From assembly GCF_024437735.1 (NCBI RefSeq), contig NZ_JANFQO010000018.1, positions 42,825 through 106,824 on the forward strand: 64,000 nt of DNA, read 5' to 3'. How positions within the stretch are numbered: the stretch's first letter is position 1; each line of letters opens with the position of its first letter. Position numbers and translations under genes: made by a program. The DNA is from Tahibacter harae (GTDB lineage: Bacteria; Pseudomonadota; Gammaproteobacteria; Xanthomonadales; Rhodanobacteraceae). The notes under the pieces were generated by a model, which was given only the letters and a program-made list of their open reading frames with translations, was not told where the DNA came from and made no database searches. Positions 32,747-40,900 of the stretch are shown piece by piece.

Positions 32747-33649
32747 ATGGAGCCTGCAAGCCGCCATCGCCTGCCTCTGTCCGGCGGTAGCGAACTCGTG
32801 TTCTGGTTGGCCGGCGATCCCGCGGCGCCCGCCCTGCTGTTGCTGCATGGATTTCCGAGTTCGGCGCCCAGCTTCCGCGGCGTGATCGCGCAGCTGGCAC
32901 AGGTCTGCCAAGTGATCGCGCCGGACCTGCCGGGCTATGGCGAGTCCGCACCGCTGGCGCAGCCGTCATTCGACGCCCTTGGCCGGGCCGTGCATGAATT
33001 GCTCGCCCATCTGGCCGTGGGGCCGCGCTATATCTACCTGCACGATTACGGCGCGCCGGTCGGCCTGCAGATTGCGATGCAGCAGCCGGATGCGGTGCTG
33101 GGGCTGCTTATCCAGAACGCGAACGCACACCGCTCCGGCTTCGGTCCGCAGTGGAAGGACACGCTGGCCTACTGGGAGCACCCCGACGCGCAGAACGAAG
33201 CGGCCGCAACCGCGCATCTGAATCTGGCCGGCGTGCGCGACCAGTACATCGCCGGATTGCCGGCGGAAGTGGCGGCGCGCATACCGCCGGCCGTATGGCA
33301 GGAGGATTGGCGCATCATGGGCTTGCCCGGCCGGCTGGAAACCCAGCGCGCGCTGATCGCCGACTACGGCAACTACGTCGCACGCTTCGACGCTATCGCG
33401 CGCTATCTCGCCGAACACCAGCCGCGCGCGGTCCTGGTCTGGGGACGCCATGACGCCTTCTTCGACATCGCCGAAACGCTATCGTGGATGCGCGCGCTGC
33501 CGCGCATGGAAGCGCATGTGCTCGACGGCGGCCATTTTCTGCTGGAGACGCACGCGCCGGAAGCGGGCAGGATTTTCCGCCGCTTCATTGCCGGCGCGGC
33601 GCCGCGGACGCGCCTGGGCGCCCGCGGCAGCTCCGGCGGCTACAGATAG
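32747..33649 (+). CDS. Alpha/beta hydrolase, haloalkane dehalogenase/epoxide hydrolase-like
   Basis: A 300-residue alpha/beta hydrolase. The oxyanion region is LLLHGFPSSAPSFR. The nucleophile is an Asp, not a Ser, in the elbow YLHDYGAPVGL, which places it with haloalkane dehalogenases and epoxide hydrolases. The later acid is in VWGRHDAFF and the catalytic His in DGGHFLLETHAP. The cap region (about 140-220) carries several Trp and Tyr. AGGAG precedes ATG 32747. Its last ten bases overlap the end of the convergent GFA gene. The 254-base gap before it shows no other gene. Confidence 0.85.
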   Translation: MEPASRHRLPLSGGSELVFWLAGDPAAPALLLLHGFPSSAPSFRGVIAQLAQVCQVIAPDLPGYGESAPLAQPSFDALGRAVHELLAHLAVGPRYIYLHDYGAPVGLQIAMQQPDAVLGLLIQNANAHRSGFGPQWKDTLAYWEHPDAQNEAAATAHLNLAGVRDQYIAGLPAEVAARIPPAVWQEDWRIMGLPGRLETQRALIADYGNYVARFDAIARYLAEHQPRAVLVWGRHDAFFDIAETLSWMRALPRMEAHVLDGGHFLLETHAPEAGRIFRRFIAGAAPRTRLGARGSSGGYR

Positions 33650-34089
33650 CTGGTCACGCGCGGCGCGTGACCCCAGTCGTCGTTGGCGCCGTCCTCGTAG
33701 CGGATCGGCGCGGCGGCGTACTCGTCGTCGCTGACATCGTCCAGGCAGGCGATATTGATGCAGTAGAAGTCGCCGCCCATCACCGGCTCGCTCGCGCTGA
33801 CGAAGGGGTAGACGCCGCAGATCCTGCAGAAGGTGTGGTCTATGCCGCCCTCGCCGAAACGGTAGTGGGTCAGTTCGCCGGCGCCCTGCAGCAGGCGGAA
33901 GGATTCGGCGGGAACGTGGTTCTTCCACATGCGCGTCTTGCGGCAGAACGAGCAGTTGCAGCGCATCGTCGAGGCGAACCATTCGGCGGTGCGCAGCGGC
34001 GGGGAACGCTGGCCCGGCGGGGCGAGGTCGATATCGACGGCGAATTTGACGGCGCCGCAATGGCAACTGCCGTGGCGGGTCTGGATCAT
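33640..34089 (-). CDS. GFA (glutathione-dependent formaldehyde-activating-like) family protein
   Basis: A 149-residue zinc protein. The structural/catalytic zinc cysteines are visible: SCHCGAV near the N-terminus, RCNCSFCRK and TFCRICGV. These are the Cys sets of the Gfa/CENP-V fold. Gfa accelerates the adduct of glutathione and formaldehyde in Paracoccus. Most homologues are unassigned. ATG 34089 immediately precedes the first strand. It is divergent from the methyltransferase gene by 241 bases without an evident operator. Confidence 0.88.
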   Translation of the reverse strand: MIQTRHGSCHCGAVKFAVDIDLAPPGQRSPPLRTAEWFASTMRCNCSFCRKTRMWKNHVPAESFRLLQGAGELTHYRFGEGGIDHTFCRICGVYPFVSASEPVMGGDFYCINIACLDDVSDDEYAAAPIRYEDGANDDWGHAPRVTSYL

Positions 34090-34330
34090 GCAAAGCGCTC
34101 CTGTGTGGCGGGTTGCTGGCGGTCGCGGCTGGACGGACCTGCGCATAGCGGTTGCACGTCGCTGCCGGCACCGCACTCCGGATGGCGCAGCATGGCGCGG
34201 GCCGCAGTCGTCTGCCTAGTCCGTCCAGGGCTGCGCGCAGCATAAGCAACAAAGCGGCTTCGCTTGCGTATGCTCGCGTTCGTCGGTACGCAGGGCCTGC
34301 CGGCGCGCCACCGCCACGGGAAATCCACGC

Positions 34331-35122
34331 ATGAAGCCGACCAGTCCGTCCCTGCACCCATCCGCCGCCATCGGCTTCGTCCAGGGCGCCGGCAGCTATG
34401 TGCGGGGCCGCCCCGGCTATCCCGCGGAACTCAGCGGCTGGCTGCGCGCAGCATTGCAGCTCCAGGCTGGCAAGACCGCGCTGGACCTCGGCGCCGGCAC
34501 CGGCAAGTTCCTGCCGGTGCTGCTGGCAACCGGCGCCGCGGCGATCGCGGTGGAGCCGGTCGCGGCGATGCGCGAGCGGCTCGCGGCGGAGTATCCGCAG
34601 GTGCGCGCCGTGGACGGTTCCGCCGAGACGACCGGGCTGGCCGATGCGGCGGTCGACGCCGTCGTCTGCGCCACCGCCTTCCACTGGTTCGCCACGCGCG
34701 CGGCGCTGGACGAGATCCACCGCGTGCTCAGACCCGGCGGCTGGCTGGGCCTGGTCTGGAATGTGCGCGACGAGCGCGTGCCCTGGGTCGCGCGGCTGGG
34801 CGCGCTGGTCAATGCCTTCCAGCGCGACACACCGCGCCAGGCCAGCGGCGACTGGCGCCGGGTGTTTCCGCATGCGGGCTTCGCACCGCTGCAGCAGAGC
34901 GAATTCGTGCATGAGCACCGCGGCCCGGCGGACATCGTCGTGCTGGAGCGTGTGCTGTCGACCAGCTTCATCGCTGCGCTGCCGCAGGGCCAACGTGCGC
35001 AGGTCCAGCAGGCCGTGGCGCAGTTCATCGCCAGCGAAGCGGAACTCGCCGGCAAGGCGGAGGTGGCGGTGCCGTACCGCTGCATGGCGTATGCGGCGCA
35101 GAGGATAGGCGGTGCGGGCTGA
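34331..35122 (+). CDS. Class I SAM-dependent methyltransferase
   Basis: A 263-residue methyltransferase of the UbiE/type-11 group. Motif I is LDLGAGTGKFLPVL, followed by an acidic residue at the end of beta-2 (AVEPVAAMRERL). Motif IV is AVDAVVCATAFHWF, and the next segment is IHRVLRPGGWLGLVWNVRDE. The N-terminal SAAIGFVQGAGSYVRGRPGYP matches small-molecule methyltransferases. The substrate is not predictable. Confidence 0.85.
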   Translation: MKPTSPSLHPSAAIGFVQGAGSYVRGRPGYPAELSGWLRAALQLQAGKTALDLGAGTGKFLPVLLATGAAAIAVEPVAAMRERLAAEYPQVRAVDGSAETTGLADAAVDAVVCATAFHWFATRAALDEIHRVLRPGGWLGLVWNVRDERVPWVARLGALVNAFQRDTPRQASGDWRRVFPHAGFAPLQQSEFVHEHRGPADIVVLERVLSTSFIAALPQGQRAQVQQAVAQFIASEAELAGKAEVAVPYRCMAYAAQRIGGAG

Positions 35123-35260
35123 GCTTTGTTCCATGCCGCCGCACGGTGCAGCCCGCGTGGCAAAACAGCGGTAAGAAGCGTGCCCGCCTGGGCAAAGCTC
35201 AGCCGCTTTGACCGGGCGACGAGGCGGGACGGACAAGCAGCCTCACCGCCGCTGAACCGC

Positions 35261-35650
35261 TCAGCCCACCCCAGTTCTTGATTTCGCCGCGGCCGGCTTG
35301 CGCCGCGCCGCCTTGGCGCGCTCGGCCGCCTGCACGCTGTGCGCCGACAGGATCGCGGCGATCAGGCCGGGGAAACGCTGCTGGATTTCCGCGCAGCGCG
35401 TGGTGTTGCGCATTTCCACGCCGTGGCGTTCGCTGCGGATCAGGCCGGCTTCGCGCAGCGCGCGGAAATGCTGCGACAGGGTGGATTTGGGAATGGCGCG
35501 GTCGCAGACCTGGAGAAAACTGGAACAGCTCAGCGCGCCGTCCGCGGCGGCTATGCCGGCGTAGATCGCGGCGCGCACCGGATCCGACAGCGCGTGGAGC
35601 AGGCCCTCCACGGTGACATCCTCGATGGAAGGGTGGGTCAGGGGTTTCAT
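35261..35650 (-). CDS. ArsR-family transcriptional regulator
   Basis: A 129-residue winged-helix repressor. The HTH is in KSTLSQHFRALREAGLIRSERHGVEM, preceded by LLHALSDPVRAAIYAGI, the classical ArsR opening. Cysteines are present (LSCSSFLQVCD and TTRCAEI) but not in the CxC metal-binding arrangement, so it may respond to a small molecule or redox state. The C-terminus is basic (KAARRKPAAAK). It is divergent from the SDR gene with a perfect palindrome between them, which suggests that it represses both genes. Confidence 0.88.
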   Translation of the reverse strand: MKPLTHPSIEDVTVEGLLHALSDPVRAAIYAGIAAADGALSCSSFLQVCDRAIPKSTLSQHFRALREAGLIRSERHGVEMRNTTRCAEIQQRFPGLIAAILSAHSVQAAERAKAARRKPAAAKSRTGVG

Positions 35651-35685
35651 GCGGACATCTTATCGGCCCTTGAAAACCGCTTCTA

Positions 35686-35706
35686 TAGTTCGTAAGTTAC
35701 GAACTA
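35686..35706. promoter_or_regulatory. Perfect 10-1-10 palindrome, candidate ArsR operator
   Basis: TAGTTCGTAA and TTACGAACTA flank a single G. The site lies 36 bases upstream of the ArsR start and 48 bases upstream of the SDR start, in an AT-rich gap. Its symmetry and place between divergent genes fit an autoregulatory operator of the ArsR protein. Confidence 0.75.
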
Positions 35707-35753
35707 CCGAATTTAAGAACCTTAATCTGCCACCTGCAAAGGACGTTACGCAC

Positions 35754-36500
35754 ATGAGCAAGCTCGATTCCAAGGTCGCCCTGGTCACCGGCGCCTCCAA
35801 AGGCATAGGCGCGGCCATCGCCAAGGCCCTGGCCGCGGCCGGCGCCGCCGTCGTGGTCAATTACGCCTCGGACAAGGCCGGCGCCGAGGCCGTAGTCGCC
35901 GCCATCGCCGCCGCCGGCGGCAAGGCCGTCGCGGTGCAGGGCGATGTATCCCGCGCCGACCAGGCGCAGGGCCTGGTCGATGCGGCGATACAGCAGTTCG
36001 GCCGCCTCGACGTGCTGGTCAACAACTCCGGCGTCTACAAGATGGCCGCGCTGGAGGACTTCACCGAAGAGGAATTCCACCAGCAGTTCAACGTCAACGT
36101 ACTGGGCCTGCTGCTCACCACCCAGGCCGCGCTCAAGCACCTGGGCGAGGGCGCCAGCATCATCAACATCGGCTCGGTGGTCAGCCGCATCACGCCGCCG
36201 GGCAGCGCCGTCTACACCGGCACCAAGGGCGCGGTGGATGCGATCACCGGCGTGCTGTCGCGCGAACTCGGCCCGCGCAAGATCCGCGTCAACGCGCTCA
36301 ACCCGGGCATGATCGAAACCGAAGGCGCCCACAGCGCCGGCTTCATCGGTTCGGATTTCCAGGACTGGGCCGTCAGCCAGACGCCGCTGGGCCGCATAGG
36401 CCAGCCGCAGGACATCGCCTCCATCGCCGTGTTCCTGGCTTCCAGCGATTCCTACTGGCTGACCGGCGAACAGCTGCTGGCGGGCGGCGGTACGCGCTGA
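35754..36500 (+). CDS. SDR-family oxidoreductase (FabG-like)
   Basis: A 248-residue classical SDR. It has TGASKGIG near residue 12-19, NYASDKAGAE after beta-2, and NNSG in place of NNAG. The Ser is in INIGSVVS and the catalytic pair in YTGTKGAVDA. It ends with LTGEQLLAGGGTR. The short acidic beta-2 end suggests NADP(H) use, but this is uncertain. It is probably controlled by the divergent ArsR regulator and may remove a reactive carbonyl (inference). ATG 35754 follows AAAGGA. Confidence 0.88.
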   Translation: MSKLDSKVALVTGASKGIGAAIAKALAAAGAAVVVNYASDKAGAEAVVAAIAAAGGKAVAVQGDVSRADQAQGLVDAAIQQFGRLDVLVNNSGVYKMAALEDFTEEEFHQQFNVNVLGLLLTTQAALKHLGEGASIINIGSVVSRITPPGSAVYTGTKGAVDAITGVLSRELGPRKIRVNALNPGMIETEGAHSAGFIGSDFQDWAVSQTPLGRIGQPQDIASIAVFLASSDSYWLTGEQLLAGGGTR

Positions 36501-36509
36501 ACCGGTGGG

Positions 36510-36536
36510 CGCCCGGCGCTGCGCAGGCGCCGGGCG
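36510..36536. terminator. Perfect 10-bp GC hairpin after the SDR gene
   Basis: CGCCCGGCGC (36510-36519) and GCGCCGGGCG (36527-36536) with a 7-base loop begin nine bases past the SDR stop codon. TCTTCC follows. It is a candidate terminator for the SDR transcript. Confidence 0.5.
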
Positions 36537-36583
36537 TCTTCCGCCGGCTGCTGCAACCGCTTATTGCATAGCGGCGAAGCGCC

Positions 36584-37480
36584 TCAGCCGGCGCTGGCAT
36601 AGCGGCTCGGCGGCACTCCCACATGCCGCGAGAAGGCGACGCTGAACGTGCTGCTGGAGCCGTAGCCGACACGTTCGGCCACTTCGGCCACGCTCAGCTG
36701 CTCGCGCCGCAGCAGGTTCCTGGCGACCGTCATGCGCCAGGAAAGCAGGTATTCCATGGGTGCCGCGCCCACCTGCTGCGTGAAGCGTTCGAAGAAGCTG
36801 GAGCGCGACAGCGCGGCCGCGCCGGCCAGCTGGCTGATGGTCCAGGGGTGATCGATGCGCGCATGCATCTGCGTCAGCGCAGCGGCGAGCCGTTCGTCGC
36901 CCAGGCCGCGCAGCAGTCCCGGCGGCGCGCGGGTGCCGGTGTTCGCGCGCAGGGCTTCGATCAGCAGCAGATCGACCAGCCTGGACAGCATGACTGCGCT
37001 GCCCGGCTTTTCCTGCGCGGATTCTTCGCCGACCAGTTTCACCAGCTGTGCCAGCCGCTCGGCGCCTGGCACATGCACCAGGCCTGGCAGCAGCGATACC
37101 AGCAGCGCCGGATCCGATGCCTCGAACAGGAAGGAGCCGCCGAGCGAGCGCATCTCCGGCGCGCCGCCCTGCTCGCCGTAGCGGACTTCGCCGCGCGTCG
37201 CGGCCAGCCTGGCCGGATCGAGATGGACCGGCGGCGCCGGCGCTTCGCTGGCGATGGTGAAGGCCGGGGTGGTGGGCAGCAGCACGAAATCGCCGGCGTC
37301 GAGCCTGACGGGCGCATGGCCGTCCACGCTCAGACGGCAGCTCCCTTGCAACATGATGCAGAAGCTGGGCTGGCCGAATTCGGAAAAACGCACGGCCCAG
37401 GCGCCCTTGCCGCTGATGGGATTGGCAAACACCGCGCGCGGATGCAGCAGCCGGATCAGGTCGGACAGGGGATCGCTCAT
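36584..37480 (-). CDS. AraC-family regulator with cupin-like sensor
   Basis: A 298-residue regulator. The N-terminal part is a cupin-like sensor (AWAVRFSEFGQPSFCIMLQG, then RLDAGDFVLLPTTPAFTIAS). The C-terminal two-HTH domain includes WTISQLAGAAALSRSSFFERF and VAEVAERVGYGSSSTFSVAF, ending HVGVPPSRY. Such regulators are often encoded divergently from the oxidoreductase they control. Here an SDR starts 103 bases away in the opposite direction. Confidence 0.9.
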   Translation of the reverse strand: MSDPLSDLIRLLHPRAVFANPISGKGAWAVRFSEFGQPSFCIMLQGSCRLSVDGHAPVRLDAGDFVLLPTTPAFTIASEAPAPPVHLDPARLAATRGEVRYGEQGGAPEMRSLGGSFLFEASDPALLVSLLPGLVHVPGAERLAQLVKLVGEESAQEKPGSAVMLSRLVDLLLIEALRANTGTRAPPGLLRGLGDERLAAALTQMHARIDHPWTISQLAGAAALSRSSFFERFTQQVGAAPMEYLLSWRMTVARNLLRREQLSVAEVAERVGYGSSSTFSVAFSRHVGVPPSRYASAG

Positions 37481-37583
37481 TTCGGACTTACGCTAAAGAA
37501 ATGCGGATTCTGGATCATCGCAGATCCGGACCGCGCCTCGTATCGTTCTCTCCGAGTCAAACAACCACCCGGAGAAGACCCTC

Positions 37584-38327
37584 ATGAAGACCGTACTCAT
37601 CACCGGCTGCTCTTCCGGCTACGGCCTGGAAACCGCGCGCCATTTCCTTGCCCACGGCTGGAACGTGATCGCGACCATGCGCAAGCCCCGGCACGACCTG
37701 TTCCCGGCCACCGCCAACCTGCGCGTGCTGCCGCTGGATGTCACCTCGCAGGAGAGCATAGACCAGCTGTTCCAGGCCGCCGGCCCCATCGACGTGCTGG
37801 TGAACAACGCGGGCATAGGCCTGTTCGGCGCGTTCGAGGCCACGCCCATGCACACCGTGCGCGAGGTGTTCGAGACCAATACCTTCGGCACCATGGCCGT
37901 GTGCCGCGCGGCCATTCCCGCGTTCCGCGAGCGCCGCGCGGGCACCATCGTCAATGTCACTTCCAGCGTCACGCTCGCCACCTTTCCGCTGGTTGCCGCC
38001 TATGCGGCCAGCAAGGCGGCGGTGGCGGGCTTCACTGCCTCGCTGCAGCTCGAACTCAAGGACTTCGCCGTGCGCGTGAAGCTGGTGGAACCCGGCTACG
38101 GCCCGTCCACCCGCTTCGCCGCCAACGGCCAGCAGCGCATGCAGGGACTGATTCCGCCGGCCTACGAGCCTTTCGCGCACCGTGTGTTCGCCGGCTTCAA
38201 CCACCTCAGCGCGGTGACCAGCGCCGCCGATGTGGCGGAGGGCGTGTGGCAGGCGGCGAACGACGCGACGGATCAGCTGCATTTCCCCGCCGGTGCGGAT
38301 GCCGTGGCGCTGGCGCAGGCGCGCTGA
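37584..38327 (+). CDS. SDR-family oxidoreductase, divergent from AraC regulator
   Basis: A 247-residue SDR with the variant cofactor motif TGCSSGYG, then NNAGIGLFGAFE, VNVTSSVT and the catalytic YAASKAAVAGF. The ATMRKP after beta-2 suggests NADP(H). The C-terminus lacks the VDGG ending of classical FabG-like enzymes and is instead like retinol-dehydrogenase-type SDRs. GGAGAAG precedes ATG 37584. It is likely regulated by the divergent AraC protein. Confidence 0.88.
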   Translation: MKTVLITGCSSGYGLETARHFLAHGWNVIATMRKPRHDLFPATANLRVLPLDVTSQESIDQLFQAAGPIDVLVNNAGIGLFGAFEATPMHTVREVFETNTFGTMAVCRAAIPAFRERRAGTIVNVTSSVTLATFPLVAAYAASKAAVAGFTASLQLELKDFAVRVKLVEPGYGPSTRFAANGQQRMQGLIPPAYEPFAHRVFAGFNHLSAVTSAADVAEGVWQAANDATDQLHFPAGADAVALAQAR

Positions 38328-38356
38328 TCCGGCAGGCACTTTCCATCTTGCGGCAC

Positions 38357-38390
38357 GCGATGCCGGCGCAGGCGGCGGCGCCGGCATCGC
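38357..38390. terminator. Perfect 13-bp GC hairpin after the SDR gene
   Basis: GCGATGCCGGCGC (38357-38369) and GCGCCGGCATCGC (38378-38390) with an 8-base loop lie 30 bases past the SDR stop codon. GAATGCATTTCTG follows, a weak T-rich tail. Confidence 0.5.
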
Positions 38391-38910
38391 GAATGCATTT
38401 CTGTAAAAAGCGCAAATGCAGGAACCGTTCCGCCGGACGTTCCTGCCCGCCGCCTCGCTACCTGGCCGTCTCGGCTCATCGGCGGGAAACCGGCTCGCCG
38501 CCGGGCACAAGGTCCAGACCGCACAGAGGCCGCCGGCCGCGCAATGACCGGCCCGGAAACTCCTGCACCGGCCCCTTACCTGGCCAGCGGCCGCCTGTCC
38601 GGCCTGCCCGCCGCGGCATCGTCCTATGCGCAGAACTGTCAGTCCACATCGCGCCGGCTACCGGCTGCGGGACGGCGGGAATACCGTGCACGCCATCGGG
38701 AAGCGCGACACGGCGCTGCCGGCGCGGCGCTGCGTGAAGCCATTCCTCCGCGACTGCAACACTGCCGGCCGCACTGGCCGGGCCAGGGCTTTCCGAGGCG
38801 CTCGCTGATTGCGCGTCCCAGCGGCGCCGGAGACTGAGTCAGTCCGCCGCCCGCCGGCGCCGGTCCGCTCAGTTCGCGCACCACGAATCCAGCCGCCCAG
38901 GAGCCCGACC
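38391..38910. other. Intergenic region without a recognised gene
   Basis: I see only small inverted repeats here (GCATTT...AAATGC near 38396, GCAGGAAC...GTTCCTGC near 38420) and the RBS CAGGAG of the next gene. Short open frames on the plus strand have no start signal or recognisable sequence. Confidence 0.5.
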
Positions 38911-39591
38911 ATGTCCGCCCCCGCCAACTTCGGCAACGCCCGCCCGATCATCGACCCGGACAACGCGGCGATGCTGCTGATCGACCACCAGAGCGGCCTG
39001 TTCCAGACCATCCACGATATGCCCTTCAGCGCCGTGCGCGCCCACGCCGTGGCGCTGGCGCGGATGGCCACGCTGGCCGGGATGCCGGTCATCACCACTG
39101 CCTCGGTGCCGCAGGGCCCGAACGGGCCGCTGATTCCGGAGATCCACGCCAGCGCGCCGCATGCCCACTACGTCGCCCGCCGCGGCGAGATCAACGCCTG
39201 GGACAACCCCGATTTCGTCGCGGCGGTGAAGGCCACCGGCCGCCGCCAGCTCATCATCGCCGGCACTATCACCAGCGTCTGCATGGCTTTCCCCAGCATT
39301 GCCGCCGCGCACGACGGCTACCAGGTGTTCGCCGTGATCGACGCCTCCGGCACCTATTCCAAGATGGCCGAGGAAATCACCCTGGCGCGGGTGGTCCAGG
39401 CCGGCGTGGTGCCCATGGACACGGCGGCCGTCGCCTCGGAGATCCAGCGCACCTGGCACCGCGACGATGCGGCGCAATGGGCCGAGATCTACACGCAGAT
39501 CTTCCCCGACTACCGCCTGCTGATCGAAAGCTACGCCAGGGCGCAGGAGGTACAGAAGAACCAGGAACAGCTGGATTCGCAGCGCGGCTGA
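38911..39591 (+). CDS. Isochorismatase-family cysteine hydrolase
   Basis: A 226-residue member of the YcaC/isochorismatase fold. The catalytic triad is visible as Asp in MLLIDHQSGLF, Lys near VKATGRRQLIIAG and Cys in TITSVCMAFPSIAA. YcaC-like enzymes have no firmly known substrate; other members act on amides or nicotinamide. The C-terminus is extended and charged (AQEVQKNQEQLDSQ). ATG 38911 follows CAGGAG. A second family member follows 45 bases later, so the two form an operon. Confidence 0.87.
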   Translation: MSAPANFGNARPIIDPDNAAMLLIDHQSGLFQTIHDMPFSAVRAHAVALARMATLAGMPVITTASVPQGPNGPLIPEIHASAPHAHYVARRGEINAWDNPDFVAAVKATGRRQLIIAGTITSVCMAFPSIAAAHDGYQVFAVIDASGTYSKMAEEITLARVVQAGVVPMDTAAVASEIQRTWHRDDAAQWAEIYTQIFPDYRLLIESYARAQEVQKNQEQLDSQRG

Positions 39592-39636
39592 CCCCGCCGC
39601 CTTTCTTCCCGACACAGCACGAAGGAGTGCTCCATC

Positions 39637-40278
39637 ATGGCCAGTGAACCCATCCGCGATCCCGCCAGCGATCATCTGCTCACGCCGCAGAACTCGGCGT
39701 TCGTCATCATCGACTACCAGCCCGTCCAGGTGAACTCCATCGCCTCGATGGACCGGCAGCTGCTCATCAACAACATCGTCGGCGTGTCCAAGGCTGCCGT
39801 GGCCTACGGCCTGCCCATCATCCACTCGACCGTCAACGTGAAGACCGGGCTGAACAAGCCGCCTATCCCGCAGCTGCGCAAGGTGCTGGGCGCATACCCG
39901 ACCTACGACCGCACCACGATCAATTCCTGGGAAGATGTGGAATTCCGCCAGGCCGTCGAAGCCACCGGGCGCAGGAAGCTGATCATGACCGCCCTGTGGA
40001 CCGAGGCCTGCCTGACCTTCCCAGCGCTGGACGCGCTGAAGGCGGGCTACGAGGTCTACGTCGTGGCCGATGCCGTGGGCGGAACCTCGGCGGCGGCCCA
40101 TGACGCGGCCCTGCGCCGCATCGAACAGGCCGGCGGCAGGATGATCAGCGTGCCGCAGCTGTTCTGCGAACTGCAGCGCGACTGGCAGCGCAAGGAGACC
40201 GTGCCGGCCTTCATGAACCTGTTCATCGAGACCGGCGGTACGGCGGGGATCCAGTTCTCCTACGATCGCACCGAGTAA
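39637..40278 (+). CDS. Isochorismatase-family cysteine hydrolase (second copy)
   Basis: A 213-residue YcaC-like hydrolase. Asp lies in FVIIDYQPVQV, Lys in EATGRRKLIMT and the nucleophilic Cys in LWTEACLTFPALDAL. The sequence differs clearly from its upstream neighbour and is not a recent duplicate. NSWEDVEFRQAVEATGR aligns with the neighbour's NAWDNPDFVAAVKATGR, showing common descent. GAAGGAG precedes ATG 39637. Confidence 0.88.
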   Translation: MASEPIRDPASDHLLTPQNSAFVIIDYQPVQVNSIASMDRQLLINNIVGVSKAAVAYGLPIIHSTVNVKTGLNKPPIPQLRKVLGAYPTYDRTTINSWEDVEFRQAVEATGRRKLIMTALWTEACLTFPALDALKAGYEVYVVADAVGGTSAAAHDAALRRIEQAGGRMISVPQLFCELQRDWQRKETVPAFMNLFIETGGTAGIQFSYDRTE

Positions 40279-40293
40279 CATCCGCGCTGCCCG

Positions 40294-40335
40294 CGCGCCG
40301 GGCGCCTTCCGCCGCAAACGCCGGCGCCCGGCGCG
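40294..40335. terminator. Perfect 13-bp GC hairpin after the isochorismatase operon
   Basis: CGCGCCGGGCGCC (40294-40306) and GGCGCCCGGCGCG (40323-40335) with a 16-base loop begin 16 bases past the stop codon. No T tract follows. The OsmC gene starts 41 bases later with its own RBS. Confidence 0.5.
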
Positions 40336-40375
40336 TGTAGTACGGTCCGCCGTTCCATCCGGGGAGAAGCTCGCC

Positions 40376-40777
40376 ATGACCTCAAGCAAGACCGCCGTGA
40401 TCGTGTCCACGGACACCAATTACTTGCACCACATCGAGACCGGGCGTTTCACCCTGAGCACCGACGAGCCGGCCGCCCTGGGCGGCCAGGGCGCGGCGCC
40501 GGCGCCGTTCCAGTACTACCTGGCCGCACTCTCCGCCTGTACCGCCATCACCTTGCGCATGTACGCGCAGCGCAAGGGCTGGAACCTCGGCCAGTTCCGC
40601 GCCGAACTCACACTGGGCTTCGACGACGCCGGCAAGCCGCAGATACACCGCCTGCTCCATTCCGACCAGGCGCTGAGCGACGAACAATGGACACGCCTGC
40701 TCGAAATCGTCGCCAACACGCCGGTAACCAAGGCGCTGCGCGACGGCGCGGTAATCACGTCGGCGCGCGCGAGCTGA
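40376..40777 (+). CDS. OsmC-family protein
   Basis: A 133-residue OsmC/YhfA-like protein. The N-terminal beta-strands include FTLSTDEPAALGGQGAAPAP. The conserved YYLAALSACTAITLRMYAQRKG contains the peroxidatic Cys, and VANTPVTKAL replaces the usual second-Cys region. With one of the two Cys missing, it is closer to the one-Cys OsmC relatives than to the two-Cys organic-hydroperoxide reductases. GGGGAGA precedes ATG 40376. Confidence 0.85.
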   Translation: MTSSKTAVIVSTDTNYLHHIETGRFTLSTDEPAALGGQGAAPAPFQYYLAALSACTAITLRMYAQRKGWNLGQFRAELTLGFDDAGKPQIHRLLHSDQALSDEQWTRLLEIVANTPVTKALRDGAVITSARAS

Positions 40778-40900
40778 GCGCGCGGCGGCTCGCCGCACCT
40801 TCTCCCTGACAGCGGCGGCGGCGGCGCGCTCTGGACAATTCTGGTTGCGGTCGATCAGATCCGTCGGCGTCCCGGCGGCCGCGCCGGCAGCGGCTTCAGC

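Noticed and set aside
38544..38837. 97-codon plus-strand frame in the gap before the isochorismatase genes
   Set aside because: No RBS, low-complexity Pro/Ala/Arg composition and no recognisable domain.
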